In this document: positions 23,652 to 34,879 of the stretch, piece by piece
Layout: each line of letters opens with the position of its first letter
Numbering within the stretch: the stretch's first letter is position 1
Source: Silene latifolia
Lineage: Eukaryota; Streptophyta; Magnoliopsida; Caryophyllales; Caryophyllaceae
Direction: 5' to 3'
NCBI RefSeq assembly: GCF_048544455.1
Contig: NC_133537.1
Span: 152,312,058-152,376,057 of the forward strand
Length of the DNA: 64,000 bases
Notes under the pieces: generated by a model
What the model was told of the DNA's origin: nothing
The model's database searches: none
What the model saw: the letters and a program-made list of their open reading frames with translations, nothing else
Program-made: the position numbers and the translations under genes

Positions 23652-25180
23652 TGACACGGCTGTCGCGTACCTGTCAAAAATAAAACCTAACGGTCTCAAC
23701 TAAAAATGTAGTAGAGGCAGTCGAGTATCGAATCCTCAGGGAGGTAATGCAACTACAGCTATCTATTTCTAATCCTATGGTAACAAAGGGGGTTGATTGA
23801 ATTTTTGGTTCTAAACTACGGAGTAAAAGGAAGAGAAATAAAGCAGATAGCAGTAAAGGTAATAAAACGATTTAAAACTATCAATAAGAGAGGAACATGT
23901 CGGGAATTCGGTTCACTACGGTAGTTCAACAACTTAGCAGTAAATGACTCAGACGAACTAATTGTGAGACGGATATTAGAAGGTCCTTTCGGTCCACTTC
24001 CCACCCTAAAATACCTCTAACTTAACTTTCGTCCTCATTAGGGTAGTCTACTGTTTATAGCAGGCCTATTTAGTCCAATCTTTCGATCCAGGATTAATTG
24101 TAGCCAGTTTAATGGGTGACATAGAAGCGTGCACTCAACTAGGTCGAGAATTACAGTTATATTGCTATAGTGACAGAGTCTCTTATATCAATTCGTCTAA
24201 TTCATTCACTACGTCGTCATTATTCTACCGCAGATCCCCCAATCCCAACATGAAAGGGTTTAGCTACTCATATTCATAACTAATCTAACAGAGAGACAAG
24301 TTTCAAGCAGAAGACATAATGAAATAATAAATATAAAGCGCAATAATAATGTAAATTAGGGCAAAGAAGAACGATAACATAAACAGGAATTAAAGGCAAC
24401 AAGAAAGGTTAATTATTATTAAGAGAAGGAAGAGATTACAATCTAAGCAATCCGGCGTAAAGAACAACGAAATCCGAGTGAAATAATCCCAAAGTGAAAG
24501 CAACGTAAGAGTAATGTGATGAGGTTTTCTAATATGAATGATAGTAAGGAAACTAGAAAGGAATCAGTCAAAATGATTAAGTAAAAAGTGAATGCTAATA
24601 ACCTAGTAAAACATAGGTTAAATAGCCAAAACCCCTAAGTGTTTATGCGGAATTAAAACATGGACTAATTAAGCCCACGGAGTCAAAACCTCTCGATCGA
24701 GTAGATCACACCACTCGATCGACCAATGTCTCAACAGAAGGCCCTCGATCGACCAACAGGTCACTCGATCGAGGCCTGGATCATGTGCATCTTACTCGAT
24801 CGAGTAAGGAATAGCTCGATCGAGCCTTGGGGAGCTTAGGGACCACTCGATCGTCCTATAAACTGCTCGATAGACCACCAATCAGCTCGATGGACCACTT
24901 GGGTCTTCAATTCAGCTCATGTCTTCACCAAAATGCCTCGTAATGCGTGCAACGACACTTCCAAGTGCAACATCTCACTCTGGGACAATCCCGTCTCCTC
25001 TAAATGCATGCAAAAAGGGTGGAAAAGAGTATGGTTCCGCTACTTTCGCGATCATTCCTACAAAAAGGACAAAATACACCAAAGTAGCCAATTCGGGGCA
25101 AAATACTATAAAAACGCATAGATAAGCATAGAAATACGTGCTGAAATAGGCTAAAAAGACTATACATTAGGCACGTATCA
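23652..25180 (-). repeat. E6 3' LTR (1,529 bp)
   Basis: Plus-strand ends TGACAC...CGTATCA, that is TGATACGTGCC...GTGTCA on the element strand. It contains nine TCGATCGA-type cores at 24693-24894 and a TATA-like TTAAATAG at 24618-24625, about 70 bp downstream of the array on the element strand. Confidence 0.93.
24693..24894 (-). promoter_or_regulatory. E6 LTR TCGATCGA array (nine sites, 20/30 spacing)
   Basis: Cores start at 24693, 24715, 24745, 24765, 24796, 24816, 24847, 24867 and 24887, giving steps of 22, 30, 20, 31, 20, 31, 20 and 20. The last three cores are degenerate (TCGATCGT, TCGATAGA, TCGATGGA). Spacers differ in sequence, so the spacing is conserved better than the spacers. The partner LTR has the same array at 34386-34587. 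Confidence 0.7.
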
Positions 25181-27027
25181 AATCTCCCCAAACCAAACCT
25201 TTACTCGCCCTCGAGTAAACTCAAAACTAAACTAATGGAACGGAAATGATAACTCAGAGCTAGCTTAACTTGTCTACTTGAACCGATTTAATGCAACAAA
25301 ATCAACAGTTGAGCCAAGCAGTCAATACGCAAACGAATTATAAGCTGTTCATAAATAAAGCTGACCTATCGACCTTGCAAGACCAACAAAACTGGACTCT
25401 CACGTGGTCACTCTTCTCTCATGAAGCAAAGGGCAAATGTTATATGTAAAAGAGAGAAGGAAAGACAGTCACTCACCTAACTGCGACCTACCTAGCATGC
25501 ATGCAACAAAAATGAAAGACAATTCAAGTACTAATGCACAAATTCCAACCAACAATGTCCGTCACAGCCGAGGGTATGCAAATAATATGGGAATAGATAG
25601 GTTCAGGTGAGAAAAGGCAAAACAAGTTATGGTAATGTGGGGGTAAAAGCGTCAAGCTAGTTCCTAACAGGACCATAATAAACCATCCGGATCTCAAACT
25701 GACTGGAAGACTAACACAGGTGCCCTTCACTTGGCACAAAGCTCACTAGACTCAAACACAATCTCCTCAAAAATATAGAATAAGAATGGAGGAGTCAGAC
25801 GGTCACAAAATTCCCTTTTTTAAACACATCGTCTGAAACAACTAACTGAAACAACCAACCCTCTTGTCGATTGTACATCTTCGAACATCTTCTCAACTCT
25901 GACAAGAGGGGACAACTTTTTACACAATTTCTCTTTCTTTCTTTTGCTTATCAGCTCTTTTTTTTTTTTTTTTTTTCATTTTTCATTTTTTTTTTCTTTC
26001 TTTCTTTCACGTTTCTTTTTTTTTCTTTTGCAATACTTTTTTTTCTTCTTTCCTCCTTCCTTAACACAAACACCAACTCCAACAAGAAAGACAGGCCAAA
26101 CTGCAATGGTAGACATACCACAAAAGGACAAACTAACTAGCTTGACTAGGCAGGCTTAGTTTGGAATGTAGCTAATGGGTCAAAAAGGCAAGTTTTGGCT
26201 AAAGTGGAGCTAAATGGGTGAAGATATATGAAGAAGGGGAATTTGCAAGACCCTCCCTGCATGTGACACCAACCACGAACCCGAATATGTGCATTTGACG
26301 AGAAATTGAATGTCATAAATGTGCAAATGAGACAAACATGCTATGCAAGGAGTACTACTCTCAAAATTCCTAATGAACTGGTCATGAATGTCACCAGTTA
26401 TGGCTCTAAAACTCAGAATTTTTAAGTAGTTTGCCGATTTATCGGTCAAGTCTAAACAAATCACTATTATTTGAACAGTAAATTCGTAGACTATGCGTAT
26501 AACAAGGCTAAAAACCATCAATAAAGTGCAAGGCTCAAGTAATGTGACAAGTTATAGTGCAATTTCATCACGGGAATCTACCGTTCCGACTCAACCTAAA
26601 TGCAAAAATAAACGTGAAATTTTTGAATTTTTAACAATTTCTAATTTTTTTGGATTTTTGATTTTTTTATGAAAATAAACAACAAATGCAAACTGAAAAA
26701 TTAAACGTGAATGCAAAACAAATGCGAGAGATGAGACTCAAAAGGATGCAATACCCTCCCAAACCAAAACGGACAACGCCCTCGTTGTCCTCCAAAGATA
26801 CACCAGCAGAAAAATGGGGGATGGGAGTATACAACCAATGAAAAGAAAAATAAAGGAGACGAAATAAAGAGAGTAAGAAAACATACAAAGCACGAACTTC
26901 CCCAAACCAAATTAAAATCGGGAAGTGAGTAGACCAAGAGCTACTGTCGTCGTCGGCACCGCTGTCTCTCAGGTACTCCGACTCAACAAAACAGTCTCCC
27001 CAAACCAGCAACAAACAAGGGGGAGAC
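25181..27027 (-). other. E6 3' untranslated region
   Basis: Starts with the PPT (GGTTTGGGGAGATT on the element strand) next to the LTR. It includes T-rich tracts at about 25957-26045, and AT-rich sequence at 26590-26700. Small ORFs here are not recognised. A second AACCAAA-rich, GGTTTGGG-type phrase occurs near 26757-26765 and again near 26902. Confidence 0.6.
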
Positions 27028-28848
27028 TCAGTCGTCATCTCCAGCCTGATCCTCCGGACTGGGTACGAACGGAGGGTCACTCTCCTCCTCTCTGGAAGCT
27101 CGCTGTGCCGCCTGCTCTGCCCGTAACCGCACCTCTCGTGCTATCACTGTCTCCTCCACCTCCTCCTCCGAGTCGAAGAAAGTGGAGGGTACCCGTCCGC
27201 CGGGTATCGGTAGAAGGAAGGATGCGGCCACCCTCCGGAATCGGTCGGGCTCGGATATGGAACTCGTAGAGCGGGAATACAGCTAAAGCCATATCCCGTC
27301 TCATCTCAGTAATGTACCTGCACATATCCGAAAGCACGGCATCACGACGCCCTTGGTCCATGACCTCGGGCGCCTCTAAGACAGGTGGGCAGACAAAATT
27401 GGCCGGAAAAACCGAGCCAGAAGGAGGGTCAAGTGGAGGTGGAGTGAGTGAAGGCGTAGGCTGAGGCGTGGGGGTCGGTCCAGCCTGGGCCTGAGTCGGA
27501 GCCTGAGAGCTAGAGGATGCTCCGGCCTCCCGCTTCCTCTTCCTAGAAGAAGAAGGAGGGGTGAAGGTGAGGTGGTAGGTAGGTGGAGGTGGCCTCGCTC
27601 CCTCAGCAGCAGTAGAGAGCGGTAAAAGTGGCGGAAGGGTAGAGCACGGCAAGGTAACAGACGTGGAACCACAGATCTTCCACGTCCTCGCACTCCCCTT
27701 CGCCTTTGGGAACCAGGCGAAGTCGGTCATGGCTCCCAAATCAAGGTAAGCCATCTCATCAGGTGCAGTGAGCCTAGTGTCAGTGGGGTAAAGGTGGCGG
27801 GCAATCCTAGTAACTAGCCCGCCGCAGACAATAGCGGTCTTGACCCGAGTCCCAATCCCATTCCAATGCCTTTGAGCTACCGGATAAGCAATGTTCGTAA
27901 CGAACGGGTACCGTAGTCGATGTTGAGGTACCCCGCGAGAATGGCTAGCTCAGTGTTGGTCATGTTATTGGACTCGGGGCGCCCAAAAATAGTCTCACCT
28001 AACAAACGCAAGTAGTAACGGGGCGCCGGTAAGTGAATGTGAGCTCCCTTCCGTGAGTGGAAGGGAGTGTGAGACAGAGCAGCCCAGAGTGGCTGAAGAA
28101 GGTCTCGAGGTGGGGCAGTGGGGCCGTCACTAACTAGGCCTAAAACCTGCCCAAACTGAGCCAAAGTCCAGTGATGTGACTCGTTGCGGAGTCGAAAGTA
28201 AATACAAGAACTGGAGTGGTCAGCAGTGTAAGAGTCGGTGTCAAAAGAGTAGGAGCTAAAAAACTCGTAGGTAAGGGTACGAATAGTAGCCTCCTGCATG
28301 GTAATCAGACCCGACATACCCGTCCCGTTCAACAGACTACAGACCTCCTCATAAATGCCTAAGGTCTCTAGGTCAGTCCGCGCAAGGAAACGGGTGGGGT
28401 GAAGAGGGCAACGAAGTAAAGCAACTAACCGTTTCCGGTGAGCCTCTGAAGTGAAACGCACGTGGGCATCTTGCATACAGGTGCGATAGCGCCCTCTCTC
28501 CCGTAAAAATGTGACCTCGACGGGCCGGAAGTGATGGCTAGCCGGCTAGCCTCTTTGGTGTGGTCTCGGTGGCAGCATACCAGGCTGCTGGAACGGGCGT
28601 GCGTCCACAGCAGCAAAGAAAGAGAAAGACCCGGTAGGAGTGGTGGGGTGTAGCTCGAACCGAGCTCCCGGCAGAGCTAGCCATGAGTAAACCGCCCCCG
28701 CAGCTGGTGAGACAAGTAGAACCGGTGCTGCAGTGGTGACCAAGGCAGAGCTAGTGGCAACAGAAGGAACCACTGACTCGCTCACTGACGAGCTGGAGGA
28801 CGTACTAGTAGAGGACATAGAACTCGCGTCCATCCTGCATATTATCAA
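27028..28848 (-). pseudogene. E6 Athila-type 3' ORF
   Basis: Starts at 28848 with a Ser/Thr-rich N-terminus. It shares with E8 the block VRFTSEAHRKRL ... LTYEFFSSYSF ... IYFRLRNESHHWTLAQFGQVLGL. A TAG at 28546 interrupts the first part, and the same frame resumes to a stop at 27877. A frameshift there leads to the block VCGGLVTRIARHLYPTDTR, which parallels VNGGLVTHLARHF in E8. A further shift gives an acidic tail (EEEVEETV ... DQAGDDD) ending at 27028. So one nonsense codon and about two frameshifts are visible. The function of this family is unknown. The region is visibly more GC-rich than its surroundings and than the E8 homologue. Confidence 0.75.
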
Positions 28849-30219
28849 AGGGCATGAATAAGGTGAGGTAGCTGCTAACCGTGGTTAAAACAACCGCTAA
28901 CCAACATGTGACAGCAAAGAGAATGGCCCTATTGGTCGAAACAATCGACGCACAAAGAATCAAAACCAAACAATTCCTCGAAAAATTCGAAAAGCAAAAC
29001 AGTGAGTGGTGATAAAATGATAAAGCAAAGGATCGCAAAGGGCTAAAACAGATGAAACCAGAAATGGGGGCATGTATGACTCTGGGCAGTCGAGAATAAC
29101 CACTCACAACGCGAGATTCCTAACAATTCACATCATATAAAGGCGATAGGGGACGGTAACGGCAGTTAACAACAGTGTTAAGTAAGCATGGACTGAAGTT
29201 AAGCAATGCAATAGAAAAACCGTCAGACAGTCGATGAATTCGACTTACAGGGACCCTAGTCGCGGAATTCGCGCAAAAATCGAATTTAACATGCAAAAAC
29301 AGTGAGGAATTGCTAAAATATCATCAACAAGCTAATCAAGGGCAAATAAACACAATTTAATCGAATAAATTCGACTATACATGGAATTTTCGAACTCTAA
29401 TGCAATCACCTCAAAGAAATTCGGATTAAATCAAGAGAAATTGCAAAGAGTGTGATAGAAATACTTACTTGATGATGATTAACCTACAATGTGCAATTAG
29501 ACTTCAAATAGCAAGCAAGCAAGGCGGATTTTCGATCAAGAAAAACCGCGAACCCTAATCCCTTTTAAAAACCGCAAAAACGAGCAAGAAGGAGGGGGAA
29601 ATTAAGGGGTTATTGAAGATTAATTGGTTAACAATAGAATGTAGGTGGTGGATTGAGTATTTTGGGCAAGAAATGGGGATTTGGGGGAAAAATCAATCGC
29701 AATTAGGGAAGGGTTTAGGAGAAATTAGGGACAAAACATTAGAAATGAAAAACTTAAATAAGGAGTTAAGTATAGGAAAAACTCCCGTCCACTGTTCATT
29801 TCACTCGATCGAGTGATTTTAAGTCACTCGATCGAGGTCTTTTGGATGTCCCTTTGCTCGATCGAGTAGTCAGCCTCTCGATCGACCATTTCCTCTGTGG
29901 CCTTCCTCGATCGAGTAGCAAGCACGCTCGATCGAACCAACTTCCACTCGATCGAGTACAAAAAGTACTCGATCGAGAACTTCTTCGTGAATTTTCATCC
30001 TTTCTTCCTTGAATTGCGTGCATCTTCCCCAAACCTGCATGAAGCATATCCAAACACATCCCAAAAATACCAAATATGCAGCAACACAGTCTATAGTCTT
30101 ATTCTACGCTAAAAAGAATATCTAACTAATTGTCCTAATAAAAACGTAAAAAAAAGTCAATTCAAAGGAAATTCAAACAATATGTCTATTACACTTTGTT
30201 ACACGGGGCATTTCCCCGT
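28849..30219 (-). other. E6 spacer replacing RT-integrase
   Basis: This 1.37 kb lies between the protease ORF and the 3' ORF, where E2 has RT to integrase. It holds no RT, RNase H or integrase motif. It contains the eight-site TCGATCGA array (29805-29976), a TATA-like TATTTAAG on the element strand at 29753-29760, and AT-rich leader-like sequence. Confidence 0.65.
29805..29976 (-). promoter_or_regulatory. E6 internal TCGATCGA array upstream of the 3' ORF
   Basis: Eight perfect TCGATCGA cores start at 29805, 29828, 29858, 29878, 29907, 29928, 29948 and 29969, giving steps of 23, 30, 20, 29, 21, 20 and 21. A TATA-like TATTTAAG lies about 45 bp downstream on the element strand, and the 3' ORF starts about 1 kb further on. 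A promoter role is inference. Confidence 0.65.
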
Positions 30220-31932
30220 TTAATTCCCATTAGCTTTCAGTAGCCCCTTCGTGGGCTTCTGACTGGAGGACGTCACTTCAGCGATACTGACCGTCCTCTT
30301 TGATTTCCATGAGCTTGAATTGCTGTTTGCAAGAGGAGGAGGAACATAGTTCAAATCTATGTAGGTTCGAACTGTCCTTGTTCTCGTCGCTCTGTCAGCT
30401 TCCTTAGCCTTCTTGGCTCCCGTTTGATTGACAATGGTTCCACCCTGTCCTTTGACTGCTCCTTTCTTGCCTTCATCTGTACCTGCAGTAAGGACAACAG
30501 ACGAATTTTCCTCCTTGCTGCTCTCAACCTGAGGCGGAGGGTTAGCAATAATAGCAATATTCTCCAAACTTTCATCTGGAGTGTCAATAATAGGGTCAAC
30601 AGAAGAGAGGGCATTGCAAGGCTGAGCTTGCATGGGGGCCCTCCGGAATTTGGACTGATGAAAAATCAGCTCCTCATCCCCTACCTGAAATGTCAAAGTC
30701 TTCCCCCCAACGTCTATCACTGCACGGGCAGTGGACAAAAATGGTCTCCCTAAAATGATAGGGGTGTGCACATCTTCGGGGATGTCTAAGACGACGAAAT
30801 CAACGGGAATAAAGAACTTCCCGATCCGAACAGGTACGTCCTCTGCTACTCCTAGTGGCCGTGATAAACTACGGTCGGCCATCTGGACAGTCATGTTGGT
30901 GCAACTCAGTTTTGTCACACCAAGTCTCTTAGCTAGAGACAAAGGTAGAACACTTACACTAGCGCCTAAATCACATAGCGCATTATCAATCAATTGCATT
31001 CCTATGTGACAAGGGATCGAAAAGCTACCCGGGTCTGATTGCTTTAGCGGTAGCTTATTTTGAGATAGGGGTGACCCCACCTCCGTCAAAGCTACGGTCT
31101 CATTATCATTAATGGTCCTCTTACGACCTAAAATTTCCTTCATAAATCGTAAATAAGAAGGTACCTTAGTAAGCAATTCAGTGAACGGCACGGAAACCTC
31201 CAAACTCTTCAAAAGCTCAACAAATTTTTGTTGTTGATTAATCTTGGTATTCTGCAGCCGCCTTGGGAAGGGAACCGTAATTGGAATTTCAAGTCCCTTG
31301 TTTCTCGCTTCCAAAGTGTCTTCCGGAGCAAGTTCAGTATCCTTCGGACGCTTCTTGCCTCTCGAACGAGGCCTTTCTGGTAATTCATCGCTTAAACGAG
31401 CACTAGCAGGCTCTCGAATAAGCTTCCCGTCATCAATGTTACTCGATCGAGCAGTGTGGTCACTCGATCGAGCTACTTCTTCAGCAACTTCAGTCGATCG
31501 AGCAACATCACCACTCGATCGACCAGCTTCAGCTTCCAGTTCGCTCGATCGAGCAGACAGACTACTCGATCGAGGGCTTTCCTCACCAATTTCACTCGAT
31601 CGAACACCTGATTTCAGTCGATCGAGTAACTGCTTCGTCGTGAGCCCCTTTTTCTTAACAGAACACTGTTCATCATCAGTGACAGCTTCCCTCGGGTCTG
31701 ATTTCTGTACTTCTGGTCCTTCATAAGAGAGACCGCTTCTCAACTCTATCAAATGTACCGTCTCATTTGGGTTCTTGTCATTTTGAGTTGGCAAATGACC
31801 GGGCTTCCTTGAAGATTGATTTTCCGCCAATTGAGCAACTTGAGTCTCAAGTGCCTTGAATGCCGTGTCCTTCTGTTGTAATTGCTTTGCAATGGACTGC
31901 ATCATGGACTTCAACTCACCTATCTCACTCAC
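30220..31932 (-). CDS. E6 gag C-terminus and protease, 570 codons open
   Basis: An uninterrupted frame with an N-terminal coiled-coil-like segment (SMMQSIAKQLQQKDTAFKALE), the Athila phrase IELRSGLSYEGPE, a Ser/Arg-rich insert encoded by the TCGATCGA array (about residues 100-165), the gag-protease linker (VPFTELLTKVPSYLRFMKEIL) and protease with D321 in CDLGASVSVLP. ILGRPFLSTARAVID follows. After the protease comes an unusual tail of about 130 residues ending near residue 570, with no RT. The Met at 31932 is the first in this frame; true translation would come from the upstream gag frame, which is broken. The long open frame suggests recent activity or constraint. Confidence 0.85.
   Translation of the reverse strand: MSEIGELKSMMQSIAKQLQQKDTAFKALETQVAQLAENQSSRKPGHLPTQNDKNPNETVHLIELRSGLSYEGPEVQKSDPREAVTDDEQCSVKKKGLTTKQLLDRLKSGVRSSEIGEESPRSSSLSARSSELEAEAGRSSGDVARSTEVAEEVARSSDHTARSSNIDDGKLIREPASARLSDELPERPRSRGKKRPKDTELAPEDTLEARNKGLEIPITVPFPRRLQNTKINQQQKFVELLKSLEVSVPFTELLTKVPSYLRFMKEILGRKRTINDNETVALTEVGSPLSQNKLPLKQSDPGSFSIPCHIGMQLIDNALCDLGASVSVLPLSLAKRLGVTKLSCTNMTVQMADRSLSRPLGVAEDVPVRIGKFFIPVDFVVLDIPEDVHTPIILGRPFLSTARAVIDVGGKTLTFQVGDEELIFHQSKFRRAPMQAQPCNALSSVDPIIDTPDESLENIAIIANPPPQVESSKEENSSVVLTAGTDEGKKGAVKGQGGTIVNQTGAKKAKEADRATRTRTVRTYIDLNYVPPPLANSNSSSWKSKRTVSIAEVTSSSQKPTKGLLKANGN
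31443..31625 (-). promoter_or_regulatory. TCGATCGA array inside the E6 gag-protease frame
   Basis: Eight perfect cores start at 31443, 31464, 31494, 31515, 31545, 31566, 31596 and 31618, giving alternating steps of 21, 30, 21, 30, 21, 30 and then 22. Seven are read in one frame as Arg-Ser (RSS or RST), and the one at 31618 as Asp-Arg. The open frame is kept. The same motif and spacing occur in noncoding arrays of this element, so the repeat is not explained by protein sequence alone. Confidence 0.7.
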
Positions 31933-33220
31933 CCCACTAGATGACGAAGCACCTTGGTTAGGAGGGTTGAAAGACGGAGGCTTCTGATAGCCTTGTTGCT
32001 TCTGGTGTGGAGGAATATAGGTCGTCGCTGCCGATTTGGAGGGGCGGTGGGATTGAGTACGTTGTTACGATTACTCCACCTCAAATTGGGGTGGATATTC
32101 GGCTCGTAATGAGTGTTGTTTTGCCTGTAGTGTTGAAAGGCAACACATTGCTCATAAGGACTAGGACAATGATCGCGACATGTCCATCTACCCCACATCT
32201 CGCATGCACGAAAGGACCGTCTGTCATAGCATTAACCTGGTACATCCCTGGCTTGAGAGCTCCCCCTAGTTCATACTTGTCGAACCTAGAAGAAGGGGCT
32301 TCTAATGCGACTCATCAAGAGGATTCAGCAGCTCTTCTTTGGTTTCCTCTTGAATTCCCGTATTCAGCCCTATGAGTGGCTAAATCATCTATGATTTTCC
32401 ATCCCTTCGTCGGCCCCAAGTTGTCATAAAATCGACCGTTGGCTGCTGCATCTAATATAGCCCCTCGATCATCATATAAACCATTGTAAAAATGGTTGCA
32501 CTGGACTCCATCTTTCGAAACCGTGGTGCGGTATGGTGCGCACTAGTTTCTTAAAACGAAGCCATGCCTCGTGGAAGTTCTCGTCGGGCCCCTGTTTGAA
32601 ACTTGTTATCTGAGCTCTGATGGCGATGGTTCTCGAGGCAGAGAAATACTTCTTATAAAACGCCAATGCTAGCGAATTCCAATCTGTTATGCCGTGAGCG
32701 ACTTTGTCTAAATCCCCGTACCACTCCCTTGCAGCATCGCGGAGTGAGAAGATGAACATAGTTTCTTTGATCCGATCGGTGTCACGCCACCGGTGGAGGA
32801 GGTATGGAGCGAGCGAGTAATCAATGAAGGTCTCCATATCTTTGAGCTGCGTCTTCGATTGCAGCTCCCGAACCGATTTTTCTCGACCATATTGATGTAT
32901 GCGGGCTTGGGCTCGAACTTCCTAGCATCTCCTGCAGTTCGAATCCTTTATAAAGATTGTCGCAGTGGGCTCGGAGTGACTAGCAATGGTAGCTTCCTCG
33001 GCCATTTCGGGAAAATGCGGGAAAGTGATAGACTCAATCGATGAATTGGAGACTGGAGAAGACGGTGGATTGTCTTGAAAAGCTCGTTCTCGTAAAAGTT
33101 ACCACGAGAACTAGGCTCTTCCTCGGCCTGTTGTTCGAATAAAAGTCTCCTTTTTACGCGTAGAGATCTCTCAATCTCGGGATCAAAAGGTAGTAGTGGC
33201 CCACCTTGCGACCTGCGCAT
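31933..33220 (-). pseudogene. E6 gag, N-terminal and capsid parts
   Basis: Starts at 33220 with MRRSQGGPLLPFDPEIERSL, which parallels the gag start of E8 (MSRRSQGNLLPIDHEIERTL). The capsid domain lies in another frame at 32472-32837 (TMFIFSLRDAAREWYGDLD, LAFYKKYF, HEAWLRFKKLVRTIPHHG). The segment at 31929-32198 has a Cys-rich stretch that may be a decayed knuckle. At least two frameshifts separate these parts, so gag is not translatable as one protein. Confidence 0.78.
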
Positions 33221-33333
33221 AAGAAGAAACTACAGACAAGATATAAGAATAGTCCAAGGAACGATGTTCCTTAAACTAAAAGGAGAATTAAAAATAAAAC
33301 AGCTAGTAAATTGAACAATTGCCTCCCGAACAA

Positions 33334-33345
33334 GCAACGGCGCCA
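33334..33345 (-). other. E6 primer-binding site (tRNA-Asp type)
   Basis: On the element strand TGGCGCCGTTGC lies 5 bases after the 5' LTR. It matches the first 12 bases of the tRNA-Asp PBS seen in full in E8. The next bases diverge, so the match is partial. Confidence 0.8.
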
Positions 33346-33350
33346 AAATT

Positions 33351-34874
33351 TGACACTACTGTCGCAGCACTGTCAAAAATAAAACCTAACGGTCTCAACT
33401 AAAAATGTAGTAGAGGCAGTCGAGTATCGAATCCTCGGGGAGGTAATGCAACTACAAACTATCTATTTCTAATCCTATGGTAACAAAGGGGGTTGATTGA
33501 ATTTTTGGTTCTAAACTACGGAGTAAAAGGAAGAGAAATAAAGCAGATAGCAGTAAAGGTAATAAAACGATTTAAAACTATCAATAAGAGAGGAACATGT
33601 CGGGAATTCGGTTCACTACGGTAGTTCAACAACTTAGCAGTAAATGACTCAGACGAACTAATTGTGAGACGGATATTAGAAGGTCCTTTCGGTCCACTTC
33701 CCACCCTAAAATACCTCTAACTTAACTTTCGTCCTCATTAGGGTAGTCTACTGTTTATAGCAGGCCTATTTAGTCCAATCTTTCGATCCAGGATTAATTG
33801 TAGCCAGTTTAATGGGTGACATAGAAGCGTGCACTCAACTAGGTCGAGAATTACAGTTATATTGCTATAGTGACAGAGTCTCTTATATCAATTCGTCTAA
33901 TTCATTCACTACGTCGTCATTATTCTACCGCAGATCCCCCAATCCCAACATGAAAGGGTTTAGCTACTCATATTCATAACTAATCTAACAGCAGACAAGT
34001 TTCCAGCAGAAGACATAATGAAATAATAAATATAAAGCGCAATAACAGAAATTAGGGCAAAGAAGAACGATAACATAAACAGGAATTAAAGGCAACAAGA
34101 AAGGTTAATTATTATTAAGAGAAGGAAGAGATTACAATCTAAGCAATCCGGCGTAAAGAACAACGAAATCCGAGTGAAATAATCCCAAAGTGAAAGCAAC
34201 GTAAGAGTAACAGTAGGTTTTCTAATATGAATGATAGTAAGGAAACTAGAAAGGAATCAGTCAAAATGATTAAGTAAAAAGTGAATGCTAATAACCTAGT
34301 AAAACATAGGTTAAATAGCCAAAACCCCTAAGTGTTTATGCGGAATTAAAACATGGACTAATTAAGCCCACGGAGTCAAAACCTCTCGATCGAGTAGATC
34401 ACACCACTCGATCGACCAATGTCTCAACAGAAGGCCCTCGATCGACCAACAGGTCACTCGATCGAGGCCTGGATCATGTGCATCTTACTCGATCGAGTAA
34501 GGAATAGCTCGATCGAGCCTTGGGGAGCTTAGGGACCACTCGATCGTCCTATAAACTGCTCGATAGACCACCAATCAGCTCGATGGACCACTTGGGTCTT
34601 CAATTCAGCTCATGTCTTCACCAAAATGCCTCGTAATGCGTGCAACGACACTTCCAAGTGCAACATCTCACTCTGGGACAATCCCGTCTCCTCTAAATGC
34701 ATGCAAAAAGGGTGGAAAAGAGTATGGTTCCGCTACTTTCGCGATCATTCCTACAAAAAGGACAAAATACACCAAAGTAGCCAATTCGGGGCAAAATACT
34801 ATAAAAACAGTATAGATAAGCATAGAAATACGTGCTGAAATAGGCTAAAAAGACTATACATTAGGCACGTATCA
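33351..34874 (-). repeat. E6 5' LTR (1,524 bp)
   Basis: Nearly identical to the 3' LTR. Differences cluster at a few short places, and at five of them this copy reads CAG (33364, 33990, 34046, 34210 and 34808 regions). The nine-site TCGATCGA-type array is at 34386-34587 with the same steps as in the 3' LTR, and TTAAATAG is at 34311-34318. Confidence 0.93.
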
Positions 34875-34879
34875 CCTTA
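34875..34879. repeat. E6 target-site duplication, right (CCTTA)
   Basis: Exact match to 23647-23651. The gag of E4 resumes immediately after. Confidence 0.95.

Larger units (their letters stand above)
23652..34874 (-). mobile_element. E6: Athila-type element lacking RT, RNase H and integrase
   Basis: LTRs of about 1.53 kb (23652-25180 and 33351-34874), TSD CCTTA, a tRNA-Asp-type PBS and a GGTTTGGGGAGATT PPT define it. On the minus strand, in order: decayed gag N-terminal part, a 570-codon open gag C-terminus plus protease, a 1.4-kb spacer, a 3' ORF, and a 3' UTR. The roughly 2.8 kb of RT-integrase seen in E2 is missing. The LTRs are almost identical apart from short clustered differences, so insertion was recent. 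It sits in the gag of E4. Confidence 0.93.

Noticed and set aside
24693..24894. Regularly spaced short repeats that look like a CRISPR array
   Set aside because: The repeat core is only 8-12 bases, spacers are 10-40 bases, the DNA is plant nuclear, and no cas genes exist. They lie in LTRs and coding DNA of retrotransposons.
25957..26045. Poly-T tract as a retroposon (SINE or LINE) tail
   Set aside because: It is inside the E6 3' UTR and lacks TSDs, promoter boxes or a LINE ORF. It is probably simple sequence.
31244..31726. Plus-strand 160-aa ORF rich in LDRA/LDRT repeats
   Set aside because: It is antisense to the E6 gag-protease frame. The repeats are the reverse reading of the palindromic TCGATCGA array.
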